A stretch of 64,000 nucleotides of DNA, from assembly GCF_003732265.1 (NCBI RefSeq), contig NZ_MOBK01000001.1, positions 806,001 to 870,000 of the forward strand, in the 5' to 3' direction. The stretch comes from Pseudomonas brassicacearum. Its GTDB lineage: Bacteria > Pseudomonadota > Gammaproteobacteria > Pseudomonadales > Pseudomonadaceae. Position 1 is the stretch's first letter. Every line of letters begins with the position of its first letter. The notes under the pieces are model-generated. The model was not told where the DNA came from, searched no databases, and was given only the letters and a program-made list of their open reading frames with translations. A program made the position numbers and the translations under genes. Below are positions 45,158 to 52,937 of the stretch, piece by piece.

Positions 45158-45871
45158 ATGAAAATAAAAAACTCCGTTGCCTTCGTTACCGGCGCCAACC
45201 GTGGTCTCGGCCTTGCCTTCGCCAAAGAGCTCGTGGCCCGTGGCGCGAGCAAGGTCTACGCCGGCGTACGCAACCCCGAAGGCGTCAATATTCCGGGGGT
45301 GATCGCCATCCGTCTTGACGTCAGCGACCCGGCATCAGTGGCTGCGGCAGTGGCTCAAGCGGGCGATGTGACATTGCTGGTCAACAATGCAGGCATTGCC
45401 CGCCTGCTGCCATCGATGCTGGATCCTGGCCTGGTGGACGCCGCCCGCGAAATCTTTGAAACCAATTACTACGGCGTCATGCACGTCAGCCTGGCCTTCG
45501 CCCCTGTGCTTAAAGCCAACGGCGGTGGCGCGATTGTCAACGTACTGTCGGATGCGACTTGGGTTGCCGCCCCTTTCCTGTCCGCGTACGCGGCATCGAA
45601 AGCGGCAGCCTGGAGCTTTACCAACTCGCTGAGGATCGAACTCCACGGCCAGGGCACCAGCGTGCAAGGACTGCACGTGGGCTTCATCGATACCGACCTG
45701 ACCCATGGTTTTGACGTGCCAAAAGTCCAGCCATCCGACGTCGTGATCCAGTCGCTGGACGGTGTGGAAGCAGACCTGAAAGAAGTGCTCGCAGACACAG
45801 GTACACGCGCCATCAAGGCCAGCCTGTCGACTGAGCAAGCGGCTTACCTGAATCCCGAAACCATCGCATAA
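45158..45871 (+). CDS. Short-chain dehydrogenase/reductase
   Basis: A 237-residue classical SDR: the NAD(P)-binding motif TGANRGLGLAFAKEL, NNAGI in strand 4, the catalytic Ser in NVLSDATW and YAASKAAAWSFTNSLRIEL with the Tyr and Lys. It oxidises or reduces an alcohol/carbonyl substrate that is not identifiable. The start is the ATG at MKIKNSVAF where the family begins. The next gene starts 10 bases after its stop, so an operon with the two hydrolases is likely, under the divergent TetR. Confidence 0.86.
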   Translation: MKIKNSVAFVTGANRGLGLAFAKELVARGASKVYAGVRNPEGVNIPGVIAIRLDVSDPASVAAAVAQAGDVTLLVNNAGIARLLPSMLDPGLVDAAREIFETNYYGVMHVSLAFAPVLKANGGGAIVNVLSDATWVAAPFLSAYAASKAAAWSFTNSLRIELHGQGTSVQGLHVGFIDTDLTHGFDVPKVQPSDVVIQSLDGVEADLKEVLADTGTRAIKASLSTEQAAYLNPETIA

Positions 45872-45881
45872 GGAGCTCACC

Positions 45882-46790
45882 ATGTACCTCTTCCAGCGAT
45901 TGGCCCTCGGGACTACCTTCTTTGTCATCGCCGCCAGCGGCGCCATTGCGGCACCCGCTGCCACACACAACAGCGCCCCCAATCAATTCGTCGAAGCTGA
46001 CGGCGTGCGTTATGCCTATCGCCAGTTCGGCGCGCAGACTGGCGTTCCAGTCATCTTGCTCCAGCACTTTCGTGGAAACATGGATTATTGGGACCCGGCA
46101 CTGACCGATGGCCTGGCACAGCAGCGACCGGTCTACCTGTTCGACAATGCCGGCGTGGGCCTCAGCAGCGGCGAAACACCCGATTCATTCGAAGCCATGG
46201 CCGACCACGTCGCCGCCTTTGCCCGCGCCCGCGGGCTGACGAAGGTCGATGTGCTGGGCTTCTCAATCGGCGGCATGGTGGCCCAGGAAGTTGCGTTGCG
46301 CCATCCGCAACTGGTGCGTCGGCTGATCCTGGCAGGAACATCACCGCGTGGCGGGGTCTCGGGACATGATCCACGGGTTCCGGGTATCGCCCTGCGCGAG
46401 TCGATCGCCACGCAGGAAGAGACCGCTTACCTGTTCTTCGATCCGGCGCCGGCAAGCCAGCAGGCCGCCCGGGAGTTCTGGGAACGGCGCCACCAGCGCA
46501 CGGAAGGCCTCGACAAGCTCAGTTCGATGAAGGTCATCGCAGCCCAAGGCGCGGCGCTGGGCAAATGGAGCGCTCCCGGTGACGGCACTTTTTCGCAATT
46601 GAGCCAGATTACCCAGCCGACCTTGGTCGTCAACGGCAGCAAGGATGTGATGGTGCCCACCGAGAACTCCTACACGCTGCAACAGCATATTCCGAACGCC
46701 AAGTTGCTGATCTATCCCGGCTCGGGACACGGTTCGCTGTTCCAGTACGCCAACGATTTCGTGCAGCAAGCCAACACCTTCCTGAACTAG
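45882..46790 (+). CDS. Exported alpha/beta hydrolase
   Basis: A 302-residue alpha/beta hydrolase with a signal peptide (LALGTTFFVIAASGAIA, cleavage near AAPAATH). The nucleophile is in LGFSIGGMVAQE, the acid in NGSKDVMVP and the His in GSGHGSLFQY; LLQHFRGNMDYWD and FDNAGVGLSSG are typical of the chloroperoxidase/esterase-like group. It therefore probably acts in the periplasm. The ribosome binding site AAGGAGCTCACC is strong. It is the second gene of the SDR unit. Confidence 0.85.
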   Translation: MYLFQRLALGTTFFVIAASGAIAAPAATHNSAPNQFVEADGVRYAYRQFGAQTGVPVILLQHFRGNMDYWDPALTDGLAQQRPVYLFDNAGVGLSSGETPDSFEAMADHVAAFARARGLTKVDVLGFSIGGMVAQEVALRHPQLVRRLILAGTSPRGGVSGHDPRVPGIALRESIATQEETAYLFFDPAPASQQAAREFWERRHQRTEGLDKLSSMKVIAAQGAALGKWSAPGDGTFSQLSQITQPTLVVNGSKDVMVPTENSYTLQQHIPNAKLLIYPGSGHGSLFQYANDFVQQANTFLN

Positions 46791-46901
46791 GTCGGGCCTC
46801 ATCGCGTTCGAAAACACTTTGAGCGACACACCGTCGCGGTATGGAAATCAAATGTAGTCCGTCGTCGAATTTTATCGCCCCCAATTCCCTGGAGTACGAC
46901 C

Positions 46902-48227
46902 ATGTCAGCACTATCGTTTGCAGCGTTCCGACACTGCCTGTTAGCTGTTTCAGCAACTGCTGGTGCGATTGCACTGGTCGCCCTCGTCTCGCCCACTTAC
47001 GCCCGGGCCGGTACGACGCCGGCAGCCACCACCAGCGCCGAGCAGGACAGCTCGATTCGTCCGTTCAAGGTCAACATTCCTGAAGACGCGGTGGCCGATC
47101 TGCGCAGACGGGTACTGGCGACCCGTTGGCCGGACCGCGAAACGGTCAACGATCAATCCCAGGGCGTGCAACTGGCCAAACTCCAGGCACTCGTCGGTTA
47201 TTGGGGGACGCAATACGACTGGCGCAAGGTTGAAAAACAACTCAATGCGCTGCCGATGTTCGTAACTAAAATCGACGGCCTCGACATCCAGTTCATCCAC
47301 GTCAAATCGAAACACCCGAACGCCCTGCCGCTGCTGCTGACCCACGGCTGGCCGGGTTCGATTCTGGAACTGACCAAGGCCATCGGCCCGCTGACCGACC
47401 CGACGGCCTACGGTGGTCGCGCCGAAGATGCCTTTGACGTGATCATCCCCTCGATGCCCGGCTACGGTTTCTCCCAGAGACCTACCGACGGCGGCTGGGG
47501 TCCCGACCGAATCGGCGTGGCGTGGGATGTGTTGGTGAAACGTCTGGGCTATAAGCGCTATGTGTCACAAGGTGGCGACTGGGGATCAGTGATCGCCGAC
47601 GCCATGGGACGTCAGGCGCCACCCGGCTTGCTGGGGATCCACGTGAACATGCCGGCCACCGTGCCTGCCGATGTCGCCAAGGCGATCAACGACGGCACCC
47701 CGCCTCCCGCCGGTCTGTCGGCCAAGGAGACAGCGGCTTATGAGTCGCTGAAAACCTTCTTCAGCAAAAATGCCGCTTATGGCGCCATGATGAGCACCCG
47801 GCCACAAACCGTTGGCTACGGCTTGTCGGATTCACCCGCAGGCCTGGCCGCGTGGATGTTCGACAAATTCAACCAGTGGACCTACAGCGGCGGTGATGCG
47901 GAAAAATCCCTGACCAAGGACGAAATACTCGACGGCATCTCCTTGTATTGGCTGACCAACAGCGCAATCTCGTCCGCTCGCCTGTATTGGGAAAACAACA
48001 CCAACAACTTCAATGCCGTGGAACAGAAGACTCGGGATATCAAGATCCCTGTCGCGGTGACCGTTTTCCCTGGCGAAATTTACCAGGCACCGAAAACCTG
48101 GACCGAGCGCGCCTATCCCAACCTGATCTATTTCAACGAAGTGGATAAGGGCGGGCATTTCGCTGCCTGGGAACAGCCTGAATTGTTCGCCAAGGAACTG
48201 CGCGCAGCCTTCCGCACCTTGCGCTAA
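46902..48227 (+). CDS. Exported epoxide hydrolase
   Basis: A 441-residue epoxide hydrolase. After a signal peptide (cleavage near YARAGT) comes the EHN N-terminal domain (IRPFKVNIPEDAVADLRRRV and TRWPDRE), then an alpha/beta hydrolase core: HGWPGS for the oxyanion, SQGGDWGS with the nucleophilic Asp, and KGGHFAAWEQPEL with the catalytic His. It would open epoxides to diols. Export is unusual for the family but also predicted for its partner at 45882. GGAGTACGACC precedes the ATG. The gap to the preceding gene is 111 bases. Confidence 0.87.
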   Translation: MSALSFAAFRHCLLAVSATAGAIALVALVSPTYARAGTTPAATTSAEQDSSIRPFKVNIPEDAVADLRRRVLATRWPDRETVNDQSQGVQLAKLQALVGYWGTQYDWRKVEKQLNALPMFVTKIDGLDIQFIHVKSKHPNALPLLLTHGWPGSILELTKAIGPLTDPTAYGGRAEDAFDVIIPSMPGYGFSQRPTDGGWGPDRIGVAWDVLVKRLGYKRYVSQGGDWGSVIADAMGRQAPPGLLGIHVNMPATVPADVAKAINDGTPPPAGLSAKETAAYESLKTFFSKNAAYGAMMSTRPQTVGYGLSDSPAGLAAWMFDKFNQWTYSGGDAEKSLTKDEILDGISLYWLTNSAISSARLYWENNTNNFNAVEQKTRDIKIPVAVTVFPGEIYQAPKTWTERAYPNLIYFNEVDKGGHFAAWEQPELFAKELRAAFRTLR

Positions 48228-48243
48228 GTAAAGCGTTGCATTG

Positions 48244-48270
48244 GCTTGCCCATTGTCTTGATGGGCAAGC
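48244..48270 (+). terminator. Hairpin after the epoxide hydrolase gene
   Basis: GCTTGCCCAT (48244-48253), loop TGTCTTG, ATGGGCAAGC (48261-48270): perfect ten-base arms 16 bases after the stop codon. There is no T run. It probably ends the SDR/hydrolase operon. Confidence 0.6.
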
Positions 48271-48486
48271 TGCACCACCGATGTCCGTTCAGAAGGACAT
48301 CATGAATTCAACGTGCGCGGATCAAGCCTTCGAAATATTCGAGTGTTGTTATGTGGTCCTTTAGAACTTTTCCCTATTTACCGGTCTATCTGGACAGGCA
48401 CATTCGCTCGGTAAGCACTGCCCCCGCAGGCTTGCCTCAGCCAATTGGCCACACGCCCAATTTTCGATCAGAGGTTGTCTTCGCTC

Positions 48487-48882
48487 ATGAAATTCCATGT
48501 CCCACGGATGGTGCTTTTCGGCCTGTTCGCGTTTGCGGCAGTGAGCTCGGCATCAGCCACACAGATGAAAACCTCAACCCCTCCTTTCGCCACTGAAGTC
48601 ACAGCCGTTCAAGTGCCTGCCCACACCGCCGAGAACCCTTGGCCAAACTTGGCCAGCATGACCGGCCAGCAGACAGGGCCGTTGCTTGCCCATGACGACC
48701 GCTACTGGCATGACGGCCGCTGGCACGATCGCAGAGACGATTGGCGCCGAGACGAATGGCGCAGGGAAAACTGGCGTCGGGAGCAAGCCCGTCGAGAAGC
48801 CGAACGTCGTGATTGGGAGCGCCATCAGGATCGGGCCATGCGGCACCGTTACGAGGACGAGCACCGTTACTATCGTCGCTAA
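48487..48882 (+). CDS. Exported Trp/Arg/Asp-rich small protein
   Basis: A 131-residue protein with a signal peptide (MKFHVPRMVLFGLFAFAAVS, cleavage near SASATQ). The C-terminal half is low-complexity and highly charged: repeated RRDxW/RRExW units (DDWRRDEWRRENWRREQARR) continuing with ERRDWERH. The spacing gives a helix with Trp and paired Arg at regular steps. Such WRR/DRR tails occur in small periplasmic proteins of pseudomonads; no function is known. The preceding 250 bases (48228-48486) hold only the terminator hairpin. Confidence 0.65.
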   Translation: MKFHVPRMVLFGLFAFAAVSSASATQMKTSTPPFATEVTAVQVPAHTAENPWPNLASMTGQQTGPLLAHDDRYWHDGRWHDRRDDWRRDEWRRENWRREQARREAERRDWERHQDRAMRHRYEDEHRYYRR

Positions 48883-48888
48883 GTTGGA

Positions 48889-48958
48889 TTGCATCGACCG
48901 GTTGAACTCACAGTCGATTGCTGCCCGTCGTCGCAGGCAGCAATCGGCTAGAAGCGGT
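48889..48958. repeat. REP-like dispersed palindrome
   Basis: TTGCATCGACCGGTTGA (48889-48905) is followed by a hairpin: AGTCGATTGCTGCC (48912-48925), loop CGTCGTCGCA, GGCAGCAATCGGCT (48936-48949), one mismatch, then AGAAGCGG. The leader word recurs at 52862-52878, and the hairpin type recurs near 14475, 50047 and 57637. This is a dispersed intergenic element of Pseudomonas; no transposase lies nearby. Confidence 0.6.
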
Positions 48959-49047
48959 TCTCCAGACACCACATACCTGTCCGAGCCTTACAAAGCGCGC
49001 CAGGATTTAACTATTGCGAAGGTTTGACACTTGGCTGCCTTGTGGAG

Positions 49048-49380
49048 ATGAGCCGTACAGAGCGGTTAGTCCGAGGATCAACACAACACAACAGTCCACT
49101 TGAGCTTCTCATTCATGTGCTGGAGGCTTCCATCGAATTGGTATCGCTTCCCGAGAATGATTTCTGCTGGTCTCTTTGGTCGGATAGAGATGAAGCGAAA
49201 GCAGAATTGGAGGGGCTGATCAACTCGCTTAGAGCTGGGGTACTGCCCGAAAGAATGCGCTTTGCTGTACTTTTTGCCCCAACAGGCCCACTGCAAGAAG
49301 TCAGTATCAGCAGCGGGTGGGCAAATACTTTGTTGAAAGTCGCCGATAAATTCGATGAAGCAGAAGCACAGCTATGGTGA
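49048..49380 (+). CDS. Small protein of a locally duplicated unknown family
   Basis: About 110 residues, soluble, acidic, without signal peptide: LELLIHVLEASIELVSLPEN, DFCWSLWSDRDEAKAELEGL and INSLRAG, then FAVLFAPTGPLQEVSISSGW and a closing helix ADKFDEAEAQL. The middle is clearly paralogous to the truncated frame at 52641-52805 (VELVSIPGNDFCWSYW). The start is uncertain; an in-frame TTG eight codons earlier is the alternative. I do not recognise the family. Confidence 0.55.
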   Translation: MSRTERLVRGSTQHNSPLELLIHVLEASIELVSLPENDFCWSLWSDRDEAKAELEGLINSLRAGVLPERMRFAVLFAPTGPLQEVSISSGWANTLLKVADKFDEAEAQLW

Positions 49381-49433
49381 GCGAATAAAGCAGATTTGGC
49401 AGATGCCAGAGCAGCAGCATCAAATATTCCTAA

Positions 49434-49535
49434 TGACTGCTTTGGGTCGTTCTCTGCCGATCAGGGCTGCGAAGCGTGCTGTTCTAATACAATGCAAATG
49501 ACTGGTCAGGTCGAATGCAACTGGTTGGACATGTC
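49434..49535 (+). repeat. Dispersed repeat, copy 2
   Basis: GACTGCTTTGGGTCGTTCTC and the following bases align with the minus strand of 44213-44330 over about 100 bases with scattered differences and one gap. It lies downstream of the small protein gene at 49048-49380. No coding function is claimed for it. Confidence 0.5.
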
Positions 49536-49649
49536 TGTGCAATTACCCAGCAGGCAGCGGGGCTTCAATTCTTTGCGCTTTGAATCATGTTTCCAGCTGC
49601 ACCCTCATCATTTCCATGCTGAGTCTCCGTACTGATTCGCAAGATGTTA

Positions 49650-49892
49650 CTACCCCCCCTGAGTATCAATATCGCCATCTTGAACCGGCTTATGTTCAGG
49701 TTCTGATTTGAAGTCGGGACTGAACGAGTTTTCTTCAGCTGCGGGGTCTTGTTTTGGATTATTAGGCGCGTCAACCTCGGCCGTTTTCGACGGAACTTCA
49801 GACCGCTTGGGGTCATGACCAGTTTCGTTATCCGTGCCGCTCGTAGTGCCCTGCTGCGATTTGTTTCCCGGTGCATTCTCATCGATATCCAT
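49650..49892 (-). CDS. Small hydrophilic, probably disordered protein
   Basis: An 80-residue protein starting MDIDENAPGNKSQQGTTSG, rich in Asp, Glu, Lys, Pro, Ser and Asn with no hydrophobic core, so likely disordered. GGAGAGCAGC before the ATG is a good ribosome binding site. No domain is recognised. Small acidic proteins of this kind are common in Pseudomonas, sometimes linked to stress, but nothing here shows that. Confidence 0.5.
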   Translation of the reverse strand: MDIDENAPGNKSQQGTTSGTDNETGHDPKRSEVPSKTAEVDAPNNPKQDPAAEENSFSPDFKSEPEHKPVQDGDIDTQGG

Positions 49893-50046
49893 GCTGCTCT
49901 CCGATAGTTATGTATATGTCCGCGCTTGAACATGAGAGGTAGAGAAACGCTGTAAGTGCCCGGCATTAGACGAATGGTGAGAACAAAAAACCCTGCGCAC
50001 TGGCCGGGTTTCACTCCTATCGTATCGTTCTTCACCGGTTGCTTTT

Positions 50047-50090
50047 GGTCGATTACAGCCCTTCGTAGGGGCAGCTTTCGGCCAAAAGCG
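50047..50090. repeat. REP-like dispersed palindrome
   Basis: GGTCGATTACAGCC (50047-50060), loop CTTCGTAGG, GGCAGCTTTCGGCC (50070-50083), AAAAGCG. It is the same type as 48912-48958, with imperfect arms. The gap 49893-50142 holds nothing else I can identify. Confidence 0.5.
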
Positions 50091-50142
50091 GACGCTGGCT
50101 GCCATTCCCCATCCAGTGCTCCCGGTCAGGAACCTGACCCAG

Positions 50143-51573
50143 TCATTTCAACGGGTCATACCTGATCAACGTCTTCGGCTCCAGATACGCGTTCATCCCC
50201 CATCTGCCCATTTCGCGCCCAAGACCTGAATGCTTGAATCCACCGAAGGGGGCACGCGGTTCGTGGGCCAGGGTGTTGATGAGCACGCGTCCCGAATCGA
50301 TCTGACGGGCAACGTTCATACAACGTTCAGAGCTTTTTCCCAACACCAGGGCGCTCAGCCCATAGTCCGTATCGTTGGCAATGCTGATCGCATCGGCATC
50401 ATCCTCGTAGGGGATGATCGTCAGCACGGGGCCGAAGATTTCCTCACGCGCGATGCGCATCCGGTTGTTGGCATCACTGAAGATCGTGGGCTTCACGAAC
50501 CATCCGGCGTGCAAGCCTTCCGGACGACCTTCGCCACCCGCCAGCAACCTCGCGCCTTCTTCCTGGCCGATACGGATATAGCTCTGCACCCGGTCCCATT
50601 GTTTCTGGCTCACCATCGGGCCGATGTCGGTGTCGGCGTTACGCGGATCGCCCGATCGAATCTGTGAGACGCCCTCCTTCGCAACCCGCTCGAACTCGGC
50701 CAGCCGACTGCGCGGCACCAGGATGCGAGTGCCCGCGACGCAAGCCTGGCCGCTGTTGAGAAATCCGGCTTGCAGCACCAACGGCATGACCGCCTGGAAA
50801 TCCGCATCGTCAAGCACCACGGTGGGCGACTTGCCGCCGAGTTCGAGCGTCACGCGCTTCATGGTGTCGGCACCGGTTCTTACCAGATGTTTGCCCACCG
50901 CGGACGACCCCGTGAACGAAATCTTGGCAACGTCGGGATGACGGACGATTTCCTCGCCAACCACATCGCCCCGTCCGTTGACGATATTGAATACACCCGC
51001 TGGCAGACCTGCCTCGTGCAACGCCCTGACCACGACCTGCGTCTGCAACGCGCTCATCTCGCTGGGCTTGATGACGGCGGTGCAGCCTGTCGCCAGCGCG
51101 GTGGCCAGCTTGTTGCAGATGAAGCCCGCGTTGCTGTTCCAGGGCGTGATCAGACCGGTAACGCCCACGGGCGTCAGAATGACCCTGGCCATGCCGACCT
51201 GCTCCTCGAAATCGAACGCTTCCAGTGCATCGATCGCTTGCGCGATCACGTCAGCCGGATAAGTCGCCATCCAGCGCCCACGTACCGCAGGTGCGCCGTA
51301 TTCCACGAGGATGGCTTCCAGCAGTTCTTCCTCCCTTGCCGCCACGGCCCGGTGCATGCGTTGCAGTGCCGCAATGCGCTCCGCTCGGCTGGTACGAGCC
51401 CAGGCCGGGAACGCAGACTTGGCGGCGGCGATGGCACGCTGTGCGTCCAGTGCATCGCCCAGTCGAACCTGACCGATGACTGCCTCGGTGCTCGGGTTAT
51501 GCAGGTCGAACCATTCCTGACCGTGCGGAATGACGAACTCGCCGTTGATATAGATGTGTTCAATGCGTTGCAT
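50143..51573 (-). CDS. NAD(P)-dependent aldehyde dehydrogenase
   Basis: A 476-residue aldehyde dehydrogenase. The nucleotide-binding region includes TPWNSNAGFICNKLATALA and ISFTGSSAVGKHL; the general base is Glu 244 in LELGGKSP and the nucleophile Cys 278 in NSGQACVAGTR. EEIFGPVLTIIPYED and PFGGFKHSGLGREMG close the protein. The Asn-Ser-Asn in the PWN loop recalls gamma-aminobutyraldehyde- and benzaldehyde-type relatives. The true substrate is unknown. The ribosome binding site GAGGAGTTTCC is strong. It is divergent from a LysR gene at 51698. Confidence 0.87.
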   Translation of the reverse strand: MQRIEHIYINGEFVIPHGQEWFDLHNPSTEAVIGQVRLGDALDAQRAIAAAKSAFPAWARTSRAERIAALQRMHRAVAAREEELLEAILVEYGAPAVRGRWMATYPADVIAQAIDALEAFDFEEQVGMARVILTPVGVTGLITPWNSNAGFICNKLATALATGCTAVIKPSEMSALQTQVVVRALHEAGLPAGVFNIVNGRGDVVGEEIVRHPDVAKISFTGSSAVGKHLVRTGADTMKRVTLELGGKSPTVVLDDADFQAVMPLVLQAGFLNSGQACVAGTRILVPRSRLAEFERVAKEGVSQIRSGDPRNADTDIGPMVSQKQWDRVQSYIRIGQEEGARLLAGGEGRPEGLHAGWFVKPTIFSDANNRMRIAREEIFGPVLTIIPYEDDADAISIANDTDYGLSALVLGKSSERCMNVARQIDSGRVLINTLAHEPRAPFGGFKHSGLGREMGRWGMNAYLEPKTLIRYDPLK

Positions 51574-51697
51574 GGAAACTCCTCGCTCAAAATGACTCGC
51601 CTGAATCGAGTCTCTGTGGAGCGAAGTCTAAGAAGAGTTCATTGTTCCGATAAGCTATCCTTTGACTCATGAAGCATCCGCATTTTCAGGACAATCC

Positions 51698-52600
51698 ATG
51701 CACAGAACAGGAATGACCGAACTGGAAGTGGTTCTGGCCGTTGCGCGCCGCAGCAGTTTTCGAGGCGCAGCACAGGAGTTGGGCATGTCCACCACCGCCG
51801 TGAGCAGCGCGGTGGCCGGTCTGGAAGCGCGCCTGAAAGTACGCCTGTTCAATCGCTCCACGCGCAGCGTTGCCCTCACCGACATCGGGCAACGCTATGT
51901 GGAACGCATCGCCCCAGCGTTGGCACAGATCAAAAGTGCCGACGAAGAGGCCAGCGTCGGCCCCGACGAACCCAGCGGCACACTGCGCATCAACGCACCA
52001 CATGGCGCCGCCTACCTGCTACTGGAGCCGCTATTGAAGCAGTACGCTGAGCGCTATCCCGAGGTGCGCATCGACATCGTCAGCGAATCAAGCATGGTCG
52101 ACATCGTCGCCGGGGGCTTTGACGCCGGGATTCGCCTGGCAGAGTCCGTGCCGCAAGACATGATTGCCGTGGCGCTGTCGGGTGATATCCGTATGCTCGT
52201 GGTAGCAACGCCCGAGTACCTCAAGCGCCACGGCGTGCCCGAGCACCCGCGAGACCTGCTCACCCACCAGAGCATCGGCATGCGCATGGCCCATGGTGGT
52301 CTCTACCATTGGGAATTGGAGCGCGACGGCCAGAAGCTGCAGATGGATCTGCCGGTGCGCTTCGCCTCCAACGAATTGCTGGCTATCAAACAGGCCGTGT
52401 TGTCGGGCCTTGGCATCGGTTTCATTTCCGAGTGGTTCATCCAGGAAGAACTGGCCAGCGGCATCCTGTTGCCAGTGCTGATGCCGTGGTGCCCGTCGTT
52501 TGGCGGGTTGAGGCTCTACTACTCGGGCCATCGCTTCGTGCCGGCGCGATTGCGCGCGCTGATTGAACTGGCCCAAGAGTTGCGACCCGCTGTGGTTTGA
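51698..52600 (+). CDS. LysR-family transcriptional regulator
   Basis: A 300-residue LysR protein: ELEVVLAVARRSSFRGAAQE, LGMSTTAVSSAVAGLEARL for DNA binding, then an effector domain ending LYYSGHRFVPARLRALIEL. The start is chosen at MHRTGM since AGGACAATCC precedes it. It is divergent from the aldehyde dehydrogenase gene, with 124 bases between, so it probably controls that gene. Confidence 0.87.
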   Translation: MHRTGMTELEVVLAVARRSSFRGAAQELGMSTTAVSSAVAGLEARLKVRLFNRSTRSVALTDIGQRYVERIAPALAQIKSADEEASVGPDEPSGTLRINAPHGAAYLLLEPLLKQYAERYPEVRIDIVSESSMVDIVAGGFDAGIRLAESVPQDMIAVALSGDIRMLVVATPEYLKRHGVPEHPRDLLTHQSIGMRMAHGGLYHWELERDGQKLQMDLPVRFASNELLAIKQAVLSGLGIGFISEWFIQEELASGILLPVLMPWCPSFGGLRLYYSGHRFVPARLRALIELAQELRPAVV

Positions 52601-52640
52601 TCATGTTTCGCCGCCTTTTTATCGTCCAATGGAATACCCC

Positions 52641-52805
52641 ATGAAAACCCGCCACCTGCATCGCTTGCTCCAGGGAACAGCGGAGTGTGATTCAGCTGTC
52701 GAGTCACTCATCCTCATACGTGAGTCCACTGTTGAACTGGTGTCGATTCCGGGAAATGATTTCTGCTGGTCGTATTGGGCTGATGAGTTCAAGGCAGCTA
52801 AATAG
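52641..52805 (+). pseudogene. Truncated paralog of the small protein at 49048-49380
   Basis: A 54-codon frame, MKTRHLHRLLQGTAECDSAV then STVELVSIPGNDFCWSYWAD and EFKAAK, ends at a TAG where the longer paralog continues for about 65 residues. It starts 40 bases after the LysR stop. The sequence beyond the stop does not match the paralog in any frame and soon becomes the repeat word at 52862. It could be a genuinely short protein, but loss of the 3' part is likelier. Confidence 0.5.
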
Positions 52806-52861
52806 CCGCCCTCGGAAAACACTAGACTACGAAACACCGGCAGAACGATTTAGCCAATCTG

Positions 52862-52892
52862 TTGCATCGACCGGTTGAATCCACAGCCAATA
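52862..52892. repeat. Partial dispersed repeat (leader word only)
   Basis: TTGCATCGACCGGTTGAATC and CACAGCCAATAG match the start of the unit at 48889 (TTGCATCGACCGGTTGAACT) but lack the hairpin arm that follows there. It lies in the convergent gap between the truncated small-protein frame and the FGE gene. Confidence 0.5.
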
Positions 52893-52937
52893 GCGGTCAT
52901 TCGTGTTTTCACACATGGTCAGCGTGCGTTTTGTATT

